From assembly GCF_000963865.1 (NCBI RefSeq), contig NZ_CP011071.1, positions 1,058,501-1,122,500 on the forward strand: 64,000 nucleotides of DNA, in the 5' to 3' direction. Position numbers and translations under genes: made by a program. Position 1 is the stretch's first letter. Each line of letters starts with the position of its first letter. Below the pieces are notes generated by a model. That model worked only from the letters and a program-made list of their open reading frames with translations, did no database searches and was not told the DNA's origin. The stretch comes from Flagellimonas lutaonensis (lineage in GTDB: Bacteria > Bacteroidota > Bacteroidia > Flavobacteriales > Flavobacteriaceae). Positions 32,082-41,198 of the stretch are shown one piece after another.

Positions 32082-34381
32082 GCTTGTATGGTTTCCCCAG
32101 GTTTGAGCACCACCCGTTGGCCGTTTACCCGAATGGACATCTCCTCGGTGCCTGTCAGCTCATAGCTAGACCCCTCTTTGGTCACGGTTACTTTAAGAAT
32201 GCGGTTTCTGAAATTTATTTTGAACGAATAGGCTTCCCACTTCTCAGGAAGTTGGGGTGTAAAATTCAATTTATCCTCAATGATTCGCATGCCCGCAAAA
32301 CCTTCGACGATACTCATCCAGGTGCCGGCCATTGAGGTAATGTGCAGCCCTTCTTCCACTTCCTTGTTATAATCATCGAGGTCAAGACGCGAGGTTCTAA
32401 GGTAGAACTGATAGGCTTGGTCCATTCTGCCCAGTTTGGCAGCTTGAATACTATGTACACAAGGCGACAGGGACGACTCGTGTACCGTAAAGGGCTCGTA
32501 GAAATCAAAGTGTTTGCGCAACTCTTCTTTGGTAAAATGATCTTCAAAGAAATAGAACCCTTGCAACGTATCGGCCTGTTTTATGTAGGGCGAGCGCAAA
32601 ATGCGGTCCCAGCTCCATTTTTGGTTCAACGGACGTTCACTCTTGGGCAATTCAGATACAGGTATCAATTCCTTGTCCAAGAAACCGTCTTGCTGTAGAT
32701 ACACGCCATGTTCTTTGGAATATGGAAAGTACATATTGTCGGCTACTTTCTTCCACTTTTCGGTCTCCGTCTCGGTCAGATGGGTTTTGCCGATAATCCT
32801 TTTGTAATCATCAGGATAGCCCTCTTTTACTTTTTCAAGCTGTTCAATGGCATACTCAATGCACCATTTGGCTATATAGTTTGTATACCAGTTGTTGTTC
32901 ACATTGTTTTCATACTCGTTGGGTCCGGTAACACCCAGTATCACGTACTGCCCCTTGTGTTCAGAAAAGTTGGCCCTTTGGTGCCAAAAACGGGCGATAC
33001 CTATAAGTACTTCAAGGCCCATTTCAGGAATGTAGCTATAATCTCCCGTAAATCGGAAATAATTGTATATGGCGAACGCAATGGCCCCATTCCTGTGGAT
33101 TTCTTCGAACGTGATCTCCCATTCGTTATGGCACTCTTCGCCGTTCATGGTCACCATTGGGTACAGGGCGGCCCCATTTTCGAAGCCCAGTTTTTGGGCG
33201 TTTTCAATAGCCTTTTCAAGGTGGTTATAGCGATATTTCAAAAGCCTTCGGGCCACCTCTTGGTTTTTGGTGGCCATGTAAAAGGGAATGCAATAGGCTT
33301 CGGTATCCCAATAGGTGCTGCCGCCATATTTTTCGCCCGTAAAGCCTTTTGGGCCTATATTCAATCTCGAATCGGTACCCAAATAGGTCTGGTTCAGTTG
33401 AAATATATTGAACCGGATTCCTTGTTGGGCCTTGACGTCTCCTTTAATGGCGATATCGCTCATCTGCCAAATATCGGCCCATGCCTTTTTCTGCGTTTGC
33501 AGCAACCCATCAAAACCAATAGCGGAAACCTTGTCAAGCACTTCATTCGCCGCTTCGATCAATTTGTTTTTGTCATGGTTTCTATCAACGGTATAACCAC
33601 CATATTTTATAACGGTAAGCTTGCCTCCTTTCTTTAGGGCAGTATCGAAGGTCAATGAAACCTTGGTATCGGTTTTTTGTGGCGATGATGGCTTTACTTG
33701 TTCGTTGTGGGCTTCGGCAGTGGCCATCATAAAAGTACAGGTGGCAAAGTTGGTCTTCATGGTGTGCGCCTCTATGAAGCCCCTGCTGCCGTCAGCAACA
33801 ATATTCGTGGTGTTCCAAAACTGGTCATCCCAATTGCTATCTTCATTTTTGATACCACTGTCAAGGTATGGCATTGCCGCAACCCCGACATCTTTGTTCA
33901 AGACCTCCAGTTCATATTTTATGGCCCCGACCTCATCATATTTAAGGCTTAGAAACCTTGTCACAACCGCCTTCACCTCTATTCCATTGGGCATGGTGGC
34001 TTCAAAACTTCTTTGGTACCAGCCTTCTTTCATATTCAGTTCACGCCTGTAGTTGTCGACTTTGGTACAGGTGTTGAGATCTAAGGGTTCTCCATCAATA
34101 GAAATATCGATACCGATCCAGTTGGGGGCGTTCAATACTTTGGCGAAGTACTCAGGGTAGCCATTTTTCCACCAGCCTACCCTGGTCTTGTCAGGATAAT
34201 ACACTCCTGCTATATAACTGCCCTGAAAGGTTGGCCCAGAGTAGGTTTCCTCGAAATTGGCCCGTTGTCCCATAGCTCCGTTACCGATGCTGAACAGGCT
34301 TTCTGATGATTTCACGCGATTCTTGTCAAAGCCCTCCTCTATAATGGACCACTCGTCTGGCACAATATAATCTTGATTCAT
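32078..34381 (-). CDS. GH65 glycoside phosphorylase (maltose phosphorylase-like)
   Basis: A 767-residue family GH65 protein, normal length. The loop KGFTGEKYGGSTYWDTE (345-361) and the catalytic region GEECHNEWEITFEEIHRN (414-431), with the general-acid glutamate, are family hallmarks. GH65 enzymes split maltose, trehalose, kojibiose or nigerose with phosphate, giving beta-glucose-1-phosphate and glucose. No signal peptide, so cytoplasmic. A beta-phosphoglucomutase gene, the usual partner, is not in the window. It lies between the LacI gene (24 bases upstream) and the GH13 lipoprotein. Maltose is the likely substrate from context (inference). Confidence 0.88.
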   Translation of the reverse strand: MNQDYIVPDEWSIIEEGFDKNRVKSSESLFSIGNGAMGQRANFEETYSGPTFQGSYIAGVYYPDKTRVGWWKNGYPEYFAKVLNAPNWIGIDISIDGEPLDLNTCTKVDNYRRELNMKEGWYQRSFEATMPNGIEVKAVVTRFLSLKYDEVGAIKYELEVLNKDVGVAAMPYLDSGIKNEDSNWDDQFWNTTNIVADGSRGFIEAHTMKTNFATCTFMMATAEAHNEQVKPSSPQKTDTKVSLTFDTALKKGGKLTVIKYGGYTVDRNHDKNKLIEAANEVLDKVSAIGFDGLLQTQKKAWADIWQMSDIAIKGDVKAQQGIRFNIFQLNQTYLGTDSRLNIGPKGFTGEKYGGSTYWDTEAYCIPFYMATKNQEVARRLLKYRYNHLEKAIENAQKLGFENGAALYPMVTMNGEECHNEWEITFEEIHRNGAIAFAIYNYFRFTGDYSYIPEMGLEVLIGIARFWHQRANFSEHKGQYVILGVTGPNEYENNVNNNWYTNYIAKWCIEYAIEQLEKVKEGYPDDYKRIIGKTHLTETETEKWKKVADNMYFPYSKEHGVYLQQDGFLDKELIPVSELPKSERPLNQKWSWDRILRSPYIKQADTLQGFYFFEDHFTKEELRKHFDFYEPFTVHESSLSPCVHSIQAAKLGRMDQAYQFYLRTSRLDLDDYNKEVEEGLHITSMAGTWMSIVEGFAGMRIIEDKLNFTPQLPEKWEAYSFKINFRNRILKVTVTKEGSSYELTGTEEMSIRVNGQRVVLKPGETIQA

Positions 34382-34405
34382 TTGATGTCAGTTTTTTGGT
34401 TGCTA

Positions 34406-35452
34406 TTAATTTCCCGACCCTGCACCATTTGGGTTCAAAGTTGATTCCCTGGCAACTATGGTGGGCTGAATTATTTCGGTTTTATATGTTTCTTCCTCTA
34501 CATCGCTCTCGACCTTTTCTATAAGCATTTTTGCAGCGATTTCTCCCATTTTATCACCGTGCTGCGCCACGGAGGTCATACTCGGATTGGCGTGTTTTGA
34601 CAACAGTCCGTCGGTAAAGCCAATTACCGAAATATCATCTGGAATCACATAGCCCTTTCTCTGAAGTACCCGCATTGCGTTAATTCCAAATATCTCATTG
34701 ACGCTCAAAACACCATCCACCTCAATTCTATCAAAAAAATCGCTGATGACCTGCTCTTCAATATCCATATAGGGCAGTCTTAAGATATAGTCGTCCTTGA
34801 TCTCAAGCCCACTGTCTAGCAATGCTTTTCGATATCCTTCATTACGGTCTCGGCTAACACTAAAATAATCATGGGTGGTAAGCAATGCAATTTGTTTTCG
34901 CCCTTCATCGATTAATTTTTTGGTGGCCATATAGCCCCCTTGCTGGTCATCGATAACCACCTTGTCACAATCGATTTCATCAGTGACCCTATCAAATAGC
35001 ACCACAGGTATGCCCTGTTCGGTAACCTCTTTTAAATGGTTGTAGTCATCATTTTCTTGGGTGCCCGCTGAAAGAGACATAATAAAACCATCGATGCTGC
35101 CATTGGCCAACATCTCCATGTTAATGACCTCTTTATCAAAAGATTCGTCTGAAAGACATACTATTACATTATACCCTTTTTGGTTGGCGTATTTCTCTAT
35201 CCCTTTGACGACCGTTGTAAAAAAATGGTGCACAATGTCAGGAATCACCACCCCGATATTCTTTGTTCGCTTGTTCTTGAGGCTTATGGCAATGTTGTTC
35301 GGCTTATAGTTGTACAACTTGGCAAAAGCCTGAATTTTCTCTTTGGTATCCCGACTGATTTCCTCGCTATTTTTCAGTGCTTTGGATACAGTGGAAATAG
35401 ACACATCAAGTTCTCGGGCAATGTGTTTTAAGGTAATCTTCTTTTTTAACAT
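34406..35452 (-). CDS. LacI-family transcriptional regulator
   Basis: A 348-residue regulator. The N-terminal helix-turn-helix ITLKHIARELDVSISTVSKALKNS is the LacI DNA-binding domain, with a hinge (YNYKPNNIAISL) and a periplasmic-binding-protein-like sugar sensor domain from about residue 60. It is first in the minus-strand run with GH65 and GH13 and divergent from SusC. A LacI-type palindrome lies at 35693-35710 just after the SusC promoter. It most likely represses or adjusts the alpha-glucan locus in response to a sugar or sugar phosphate; the inducer is unknown. Confidence 0.92.
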   Translation of the reverse strand: MLKKKITLKHIARELDVSISTVSKALKNSEEISRDTKEKIQAFAKLYNYKPNNIAISLKNKRTKNIGVVIPDIVHHFFTTVVKGIEKYANQKGYNVIVCLSDESFDKEVINMEMLANGSIDGFIMSLSAGTQENDDYNHLKEVTEQGIPVVLFDRVTDEIDCDKVVIDDQQGGYMATKKLIDEGRKQIALLTTHDYFSVSRDRNEGYRKALLDSGLEIKDDYILRLPYMDIEEQVISDFFDRIEVDGVLSVNEIFGINAMRVLQRKGYVIPDDISVIGFTDGLLSKHANPSMTSVAQHGDKMGEIAAKMLIEKVESDVEEETYKTEIIQPTIVARESTLNPNGAGSGN

Positions 35453-35651
35453 GAATCGCGTTATAAATCAGAGTTTATTTGGTAAAGAATACCTTCGCCA
35501 TCTTTTGGCACGACAAGTATATACAGCGGACATATTTATAACCAAAAATAACGGCTTAAGGCGGCAAGAAATAAAAATATACTATATTTAGCAATTATTT
35601 GACGATTTCTTATACCTATTATACGATTAGTGAAGAAAACACAAATTGCGG

Positions 35652-35680
35652 TTGGTACAACTGACCAAATGGTAGTTTGG
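35652..35680 (+). promoter_or_regulatory. Putative SusC promoter
   Basis: TTG at 35652-35654 and TAGTTTGG at 35673-35680 (one off TAnnTTTG) are separated by 18 bases, the usual Bacteroidota spacing. The predicted start of transcription, near 35686, is just before the palindrome. Confidence 0.5.
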
Positions 35681-35692
35681 CAAAGTTATTAA

Positions 35693-35710
35693 CACGAAAC
35701 CGTTTTCGTG
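35693..35710. promoter_or_regulatory. LacI-type operator
   Basis: CACGAAACCGTTTTCGTG is an 18-base palindrome with a central CG and 16 of 18 symmetric bases, the shape of LacI-family operators. It lies immediately downstream of the predicted SusC transcription start, where a bound repressor would block transcription. The adjacent lacI-family gene is the obvious binder. Confidence 0.65.
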
Positions 35711-35803
35711 GCTGTTAGGCCAAGCAATAAAAGGGTTTTAACGCTTTTTTTACATATGTTTATCGTTTAATTTAAAATTAACTCAACTTAAAATTAATTA
35801 CTT

Positions 35804-38800
35804 ATGAAGATTACGCTACTTAAAGGCTTTGTGCTGCTCGGGGCATTTTTATGCTTTGGCATTGCGAAAGCTCAAACGGTATCTGGTACTGTTTCTGACG
35901 AAACTGGTCCTTTACCTGGGGCGAGCGTTTTGGTTAAAGGAACCACTAACGGTACCCAAACTGATTTTGACGGTAATTACACCTTGAACGATGTGGGCAG
36001 CGATGCTGTTCTGGTGTTTAGCTACATTGGTTACAAGACCCAAGAAATTGCGGTCAATGGTCAGTCGACCATTAATGTGGTCATGGAAGAAGATGCCCAA
36101 GCATTGGATGAGGTAGTAATCATCGGTTACGGTCAAACAACGGTGAAAGACGCAACCGGTTCGGTAACTGCGGTCACCTCAGAAGATTTCAACCAAGGTA
36201 TTATTGCATCGCCCGAACAGTTGATCCAAGGTAAGACCGCGGGTGTGAACATTCAACAGACCAGTGGTGAGCCTGGTGCCGGAGTTCAGGTAAACATTCG
36301 AGGCTCTAACTCAGTTAGGGGTAACAACAACCCTCTTTTTGTCGTTGATGGTGTTCCTCTTTTTGGCGAAAATACAGATGCCGCAGGAGACACAGGTCAA
36401 GGAGGAAGCGAGGTAAGTAACCCGTTGAACTTTTTGAACCCCAACGACATCGAGAGCATCAGTATCTTGAAAGATGCCTCTGCAACGGCCATTTATGGGT
36501 CCAGGGGCGCCAATGGTGTGGTCATTATTACCACAAAAAGTGGTAAGGCCGGTGGCACAGGAGTGTTGGAGTTCAGCTCTACACTAAGTATATCAAAGCC
36601 AGTCAGAAAATTCGATTTGTTGGATAGGGATGAGTACCTTTCAGCTGTCGAGCAATTTGGAGGTAACGCTGCAGCCAATGACTTCGGAGCCAATACCAAC
36701 TGGCAAGAAGTAGTTTTAAGATCCACCGCTTCTACCAATAACAACATCGCCTATTCAAAAAACTACGGTTCGGGCAATGTAAGGGCCACTTTCGGGTACC
36801 AGAAACAATTTGGTGTTATTGAAAAGTCCGAGTTCGAAAGAATTACGGGAAGATTGAATTTGAACCAACGGTTTTTGGATGACAAACTTTTGTTGGGTAT
36901 CCAGACCTCAATTGGTCGGGTAAACATTGATAAACCGCCAGTAGCTTCAGGAGCGGGGTTCAGGGGAGACATCTTGGGTGCCGCCTATTCCGCCAACCCT
37001 ACATGGCCTGCAAGCCCAAGTTTTGATGATGGTGGTGGTCTTATCCAACCTGCCAACTATTTGGCCGAGACACAAAACGTGACCAACACCAATCGTTTTC
37101 TCTTGAACGGCTCGATCGAATATAAGTTTACCCCGGAACTTTCGGGAAAAGTGAACTTGGGTTATGACCGCTCAGACAGTGAAAATGTATCTGTACTTAG
37201 TGCGAACTTGCAAAACTTCAATGGTATTGAAGGTATTGGTTTTGGAACCTTCAACTCATTGGAACGAGAAAACTCAACACTCGAAACTACTTTGAGCTAC
37301 ACCAAACAGTTTGACAATTCAAACTTGGATGTTGTGGTCGGGTATGCCTTTCAAGATTTTAGAACTTTTGGTTTTAATTCACAAGGTAGAGGTTTTGGAA
37401 CAACTGATTTGAATGGAATGAGCAGTGATCTTGTTGCGGTCATCAACGCTGCAAGAAACACTATTGACGGCTCTTTCCAACAGTTTGCCTACGGTGTCAA
37501 TACAGATGGTTTGGTAATCAACAGACTGTTTCCAGCACCGGTTACAGAGACTATCCCGTACCAATTCTTAAGAGAGGTAAGATCTGCTACTTTTGACAAC
37601 TTTGACAATACCGATGAACTTCAGTCATTCTTCGGAAGGGTCAACTACAGCATCGCTGGTAAATATCTTTTTACAGGCACATTTAGGGCGGATGGTTCGT
37701 CGCGCTTTGGCCCTGACAACCAATACGGCTACTTCCCTTCGGGTGCTTTTGCATGGCAAATTGGAGAGGAAGACTTTATTGGAGACAACGTTTCAACTCT
37801 TAAGCTACGCTTAAGCGCAGGTCTAGTGGGTAACCAAAACGGCCTTGGCTACGGTAACTTTGTTACTAGGGAGCGTTTCAGGGGTATTGGAACCCAACAA
37901 AGCCTTGAGGTATTCCCTGACCAGTTCGGTACGGCACCAGTGGCTTTTGAAAGAACTGACCTAAAGTGGGAAGAAACATTGAGTTTGAACGTTGGCCTTG
38001 ATTTTGGCTTCAACAATGATAGGCTTAATGGTAGCATCGATGTATATCGCAACGATACCCAAGACCTATTGCTGCAGTTGCCACCGGCATTTCCATCGGC
38101 GAGTGCCTTCCAATTTGGTAACGTTGATGCAAGCATTATTAACCAAGGGATTGAATTTGCGTTGGCATACGACTTTGTTCAGACCGAGGATGTGAATTTC
38201 AATGCTTCTTTTAACATTGCCTACAACCAGAACGAGATCCAAGACTTCGAAGGCGCCATCAACACCGGTGAAATCAATGGCCCTGGCCTATCAGGTGCGT
38301 TTGCACAGCGCTTTGAGGCTGGCAGGTCGCTCTTCTCATACTACATGGCAGAGTTCCTCGGCTTTGATTCTGAGGGCAACCCAACATATCGCGATGTTGA
38401 CGGTAATGGAATAGGAGATCCTGATTCTGACAAGTTTTTTGTTGATGAGGATGGTCTACCTGATGTTACTACAGGTCTGAATTTGAGTGCCAGCTACAGA
38501 AATTGGGATTTTAATGCCTTTTTCGCAGGCCAATTTGGTTTCTCAGTGTACAACAATACTGCCAATGCCCTGTTCAACGCAGGCCAAATTGGTACGGCTA
38601 GAAACATTACACGCGATGTCGTTACCAGCGGAGAAAACCCAGGTGCCTCAACTGCTGTATCGACCAGATTCTTGGAAAAAGGAGACTTTGTAAGGTTCCA
38701 GAACGCAACCGTTGGCTACAACGTGCCTCTTAGTGAAGATAGCCTCTTTAAGAGCTTGCGTTTATCCGTTAACGGTCAAAACTTGTTCTTGATTACAGAT

Positions 38801-38932
38801 TACAGTGGTGTAGACCCTGAAGTGAACGTACCTACTGCAACACTCGGCTCGGGTGTACCCACAAGAGGTGTAGACTGGTCAGCATTCCCCAGACCTATGA
38901 CGATTAACTTCGGTGTTAATGCTACTTTTTAA
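35804..38932 (+). CDS. SusC/RagA-type TonB-dependent outer-membrane receptor
   Basis: A 1042-residue receptor. A signal peptide (1-23, ending AKA) is followed by a carboxypeptidase-regulatory-like domain (QTVSGTVSDETGPLPGAS ... TDFDGNYTL, about 24-100) and the ALDEVVIIGYGQ segment that serves as the TonB box region. The plug (ITSV-like, ANPVRGNNNPLFVVDGVP and SATAIYGSRGANGVVIITTK) and a 22-strand barrel end in VNATF. It imports glycans through the outer membrane with SusD as lid, powered by TonB. The locus context (GH13, GH65) suggests maltodextrin. It starts after an AT-rich leader with a LacI-type palindrome and ends 20 bases before SusD. Confidence 0.95.
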   Translation: MKITLLKGFVLLGAFLCFGIAKAQTVSGTVSDETGPLPGASVLVKGTTNGTQTDFDGNYTLNDVGSDAVLVFSYIGYKTQEIAVNGQSTINVVMEEDAQALDEVVIIGYGQTTVKDATGSVTAVTSEDFNQGIIASPEQLIQGKTAGVNIQQTSGEPGAGVQVNIRGSNSVRGNNNPLFVVDGVPLFGENTDAAGDTGQGGSEVSNPLNFLNPNDIESISILKDASATAIYGSRGANGVVIITTKSGKAGGTGVLEFSSTLSISKPVRKFDLLDRDEYLSAVEQFGGNAAANDFGANTNWQEVVLRSTASTNNNIAYSKNYGSGNVRATFGYQKQFGVIEKSEFERITGRLNLNQRFLDDKLLLGIQTSIGRVNIDKPPVASGAGFRGDILGAAYSANPTWPASPSFDDGGGLIQPANYLAETQNVTNTNRFLLNGSIEYKFTPELSGKVNLGYDRSDSENVSVLSANLQNFNGIEGIGFGTFNSLERENSTLETTLSYTKQFDNSNLDVVVGYAFQDFRTFGFNSQGRGFGTTDLNGMSSDLVAVINAARNTIDGSFQQFAYGVNTDGLVINRLFPAPVTETIPYQFLREVRSATFDNFDNTDELQSFFGRVNYSIAGKYLFTGTFRADGSSRFGPDNQYGYFPSGAFAWQIGEEDFIGDNVSTLKLRLSAGLVGNQNGLGYGNFVTRERFRGIGTQQSLEVFPDQFGTAPVAFERTDLKWEETLSLNVGLDFGFNNDRLNGSIDVYRNDTQDLLLQLPPAFPSASAFQFGNVDASIINQGIEFALAYDFVQTEDVNFNASFNIAYNQNEIQDFEGAINTGEINGPGLSGAFAQRFEAGRSLFSYYMAEFLGFDSEGNPTYRDVDGNGIGDPDSDKFFVDEDGLPDVTTGLNLSASYRNWDFNAFFAGQFGFSVYNNTANALFNAGQIGTARNITRDVVTSGENPGASTAVSTRFLEKGDFVRFQNATVGYNVPLSEDSLFKSLRLSVNGQNLFLITDYSGVDPEVNVPTATLGSGVPTRGVDWSAFPRPMTINFGVNATF

Positions 38933-38952
38933 TTAAAAAATTGTTAGAAATC

Positions 38953-40599
38953 ATGAAAAGAAATTCTTCTAAAATTTATCTATTAACCTTCCTCTCGGTA
39001 CTGGGGCTCGCTTCATGTACCGACTTGGAAATCGAGGAAACCGACTCTTTTATCAGTGAAGGTTTTCAAGGATTACAAGACCCGCAGGCCAGTGTGAACG
39101 CTCTTTACGGGCAAACCTATAGCCAGTTGGGCGACCAAGCAAACACTTATGCCTTACGTGAGGTAACGACCGATGCCCTTTTGGTGCCGACCAGAGGTGC
39201 CGACTGGGGAGACAACGGCCGTTGGAGAAAACTTCACCAGCACGAATGGGGCTTGGAAGAAACCGATATCATCACACCATTTCAACAATGGACATCGGCC
39301 CAGTTATTGGCCTCGCAGGTATTGGACCCAAGAAGTAATGCAGATGCCACTACAGCGGCTGAGGCAAGATTTCTACGTGCCTATGCTATGTGGACAACAC
39401 TTGATCTTTACGGTCAGGTTCCCTTCAGGGATACGCAGCTTCCAGATTCTGAACTGCCAACCGTATTGTCTGGCGCAGAAGCGGTCACTTTCATTTTGAA
39501 CGACCTAGATCAAGCTATCTCTGGATTGCCTGCTACTGCAGCTGGTTCCATTGATGACCTTGACAAGGCGAGCAAGGCAGCGGCCAGATTCTTAAAAGCC
39601 AAAGTATTATTGAACAGGCACATCTATGAAACTCAGCTTACAGGTGGAGGGGGAACTCCGAATCCTGCAGACATGGCTGAAGTCATTGCGTTGGTAGATG
39701 CCATCGCCGCCGATGGCTTTGAACTTGAAGACAACTACTTTGAAATGTTCAGAAATAGCGCGGATACCGAAACCATTTGGTGGGCAGCAACAGCGATCGG
39801 AAACCGTATTTTCAACGGACTGCACTACAACTCTACCGGTATCGGTGGTGGTGGTTGGAACGGTTTTAGCACCCTTGCCGAATACTATGACCTATTCGAA
39901 GGAGACCCCAATAGCAACCGAGTTGACTTAGATGGCAATCCTTTGGATGGCCAAGAAGAGCGTAGAGGCGGTGTGCCTCCAGCTGGTCTGCCTGTAGGAA
40001 GCATTACTGCCAACCCAGGTGAAGAAGTTGCCGATGGTAATGACAATGGCATTATCGATGGAAGTAATGTAGGTTTTGGTTTCTTGATTGGTCAGCAGTA
40101 CAGCGAGACCGGAGACCCACTTACCGATAGACAAGGAGCTCCATTACAATTTACCAGAGAGTTCTTGGATGGCAACGGCCAGCCTAGCCTTATCAACAAT
40201 AACGAACGTACCGGGATACGGGTAATGAAGTATAGTCCACGTTATGGCGGCTTTGTGAACCATAGCCCGCAGTTCCGTTATGCCGATGCGCATTTGATGA
40301 AGGCCGAGGCCCTGATGAGAAGTGGTGGCGACCCCACAGCTTTGGTCAACGAGTTGAGAACTGCCCGTGGTGTTGATCCACTTGGTGCGGTAGGCGAACA
40401 AGAGCTTTTGGCAGAAAGAGCGAGAGAGCTCTTTGCAGAAGGCTGGAGAAGAAACGATATGATTCGCTTTGGCCAGTACCTACGTCAATGGGAGTTTAAA
40501 GGATCTAATGAGACCGGCAATGCTACAAGATTGCTTTTCCCTATCCCACTTCCACAGTTGTTGGCGAATCCTAATTTGCAACAAAACCCAGGGTATTAA
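38953..40599 (+). CDS. SusD/RagB-type glycan-binding lipoprotein
   Basis: A protein of about 548 residues, surface lipoprotein lid of the SusCD pump. The signal peptide ends SVLGLASC with lipid Cys22. LRAYAMWTTLDLYGQVPF is the tetratricopeptide-like SusD helix pair, and ELLAERARELFAEGWRRNDMIRFG with FPIPLPQLLANPNLQQNPGY is the classic SusD C-terminus. The ATG at 38953 is preferred to an upstream TTG at 38941, which would add four residues. It follows SusC and is ended by a strong hairpin. It most likely binds the alpha-glucan that SusC imports. Confidence 0.95.
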   Translation: MKRNSSKIYLLTFLSVLGLASCTDLEIEETDSFISEGFQGLQDPQASVNALYGQTYSQLGDQANTYALREVTTDALLVPTRGADWGDNGRWRKLHQHEWGLEETDIITPFQQWTSAQLLASQVLDPRSNADATTAAEARFLRAYAMWTTLDLYGQVPFRDTQLPDSELPTVLSGAEAVTFILNDLDQAISGLPATAAGSIDDLDKASKAAARFLKAKVLLNRHIYETQLTGGGGTPNPADMAEVIALVDAIAADGFELEDNYFEMFRNSADTETIWWAATAIGNRIFNGLHYNSTGIGGGGWNGFSTLAEYYDLFEGDPNSNRVDLDGNPLDGQEERRGGVPPAGLPVGSITANPGEEVADGNDNGIIDGSNVGFGFLIGQQYSETGDPLTDRQGAPLQFTREFLDGNGQPSLINNNERTGIRVMKYSPRYGGFVNHSPQFRYADAHLMKAEALMRSGGDPTALVNELRTARGVDPLGAVGEQELLAERARELFAEGWRRNDMIRFGQYLRQWEFKGSNETGNATRLLFPIPLPQLLANPNLQQNPGY

Positions 40600-40617
40600 T
40601 CCTGATTGTTCATAAAA

Positions 40618-40652
40618 CCAAAAAAGGGGGGCAAATTGCCACCCTTTTTTGG
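40618..40652 (+). terminator. Terminator after SusD
   Basis: CCAAAAAAGGG pairs with CCCTTTTTTGG, extended inward by GGCAA/TTGCC past one G-A mismatch. The arm itself supplies the T-run on the plus strand. It closes the SusC-SusD transcript. Confidence 0.8.
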
Positions 40653-41198
40653 TTCTCCCCACACTGTCTTGCAAACCAATCAAGGAAGTGCACTTATTTG
40701 CATAGTTCCAGCCATGAAGTTTTTCCTCCGTTTAGCGTTGACTAGCACTTATACTCCCTACATAAAATATCAAAACCTAACAATAGTTTTATATATGCTG
40801 TTTCAGTCTATGTGCATTTGGAATTCAGGTTTTCGTTGGCAACCAAAAGTCTGAAACAACAAGCAAACATCCGCTTTTAATAACCATTGGAAATACCGAA
40901 AGTTCTTAAGACCCTACCATAAACCTACAGTTGGTTCGATGTTATGTTCGTTGCATCTTATTGTTGCCCATAATATTCTAGAAACGAAGGTCGGCTCTTG
41001 CTGATAGCTATCCACATTGTTCTAAGTGGCAGATGTAAACAATTCCAGTCTCCATGACCCGAAAAAAAGAAATTAAGGCATGGGCAAGTAACCCAGGAAT
41101 CAAACCCAAAAGTTCGACTGGCGAATATGTAAAACGAAACCCCAACCATCTATAGATAGGGGCATAAATTGTTGTTACAGTAAGTGTTTCTATGGGGT
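40653..41198. other. Gene-free spacer between SusD terminator and symporter
   Basis: No convincing gene is seen in either strand across this stretch of about 550 bases. Short minus-strand frames at 41008-41256 and 40958-41149 have no start signal, no family resemblance, and one overlaps the symporter end. A possible remnant of a decayed gene cannot be excluded. Confidence 0.5.

Larger units (their letters stand above)
35453..35803. promoter_or_regulatory. Divergent control region between LacI and SusC genes
   Basis: A 351-base AT-rich space with no gene. On the SusC side it holds a TTG...TAGTTTGG promoter (35652-35680) and a LacI-type palindrome (35693-35710), followed by an AT-rich 5' leader of about 90 bases. 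On the LacI side no clear TAnnTTTG box was found. Confidence 0.6.

Noticed and set aside
32708-33637. 309-codon plus-strand frame opposite the GH65 gene
   Set aside because: Long, but GH65 is full length with all motifs on the other strand; the frame reads as low-quality hydrophobic sequence without promoter or start context.
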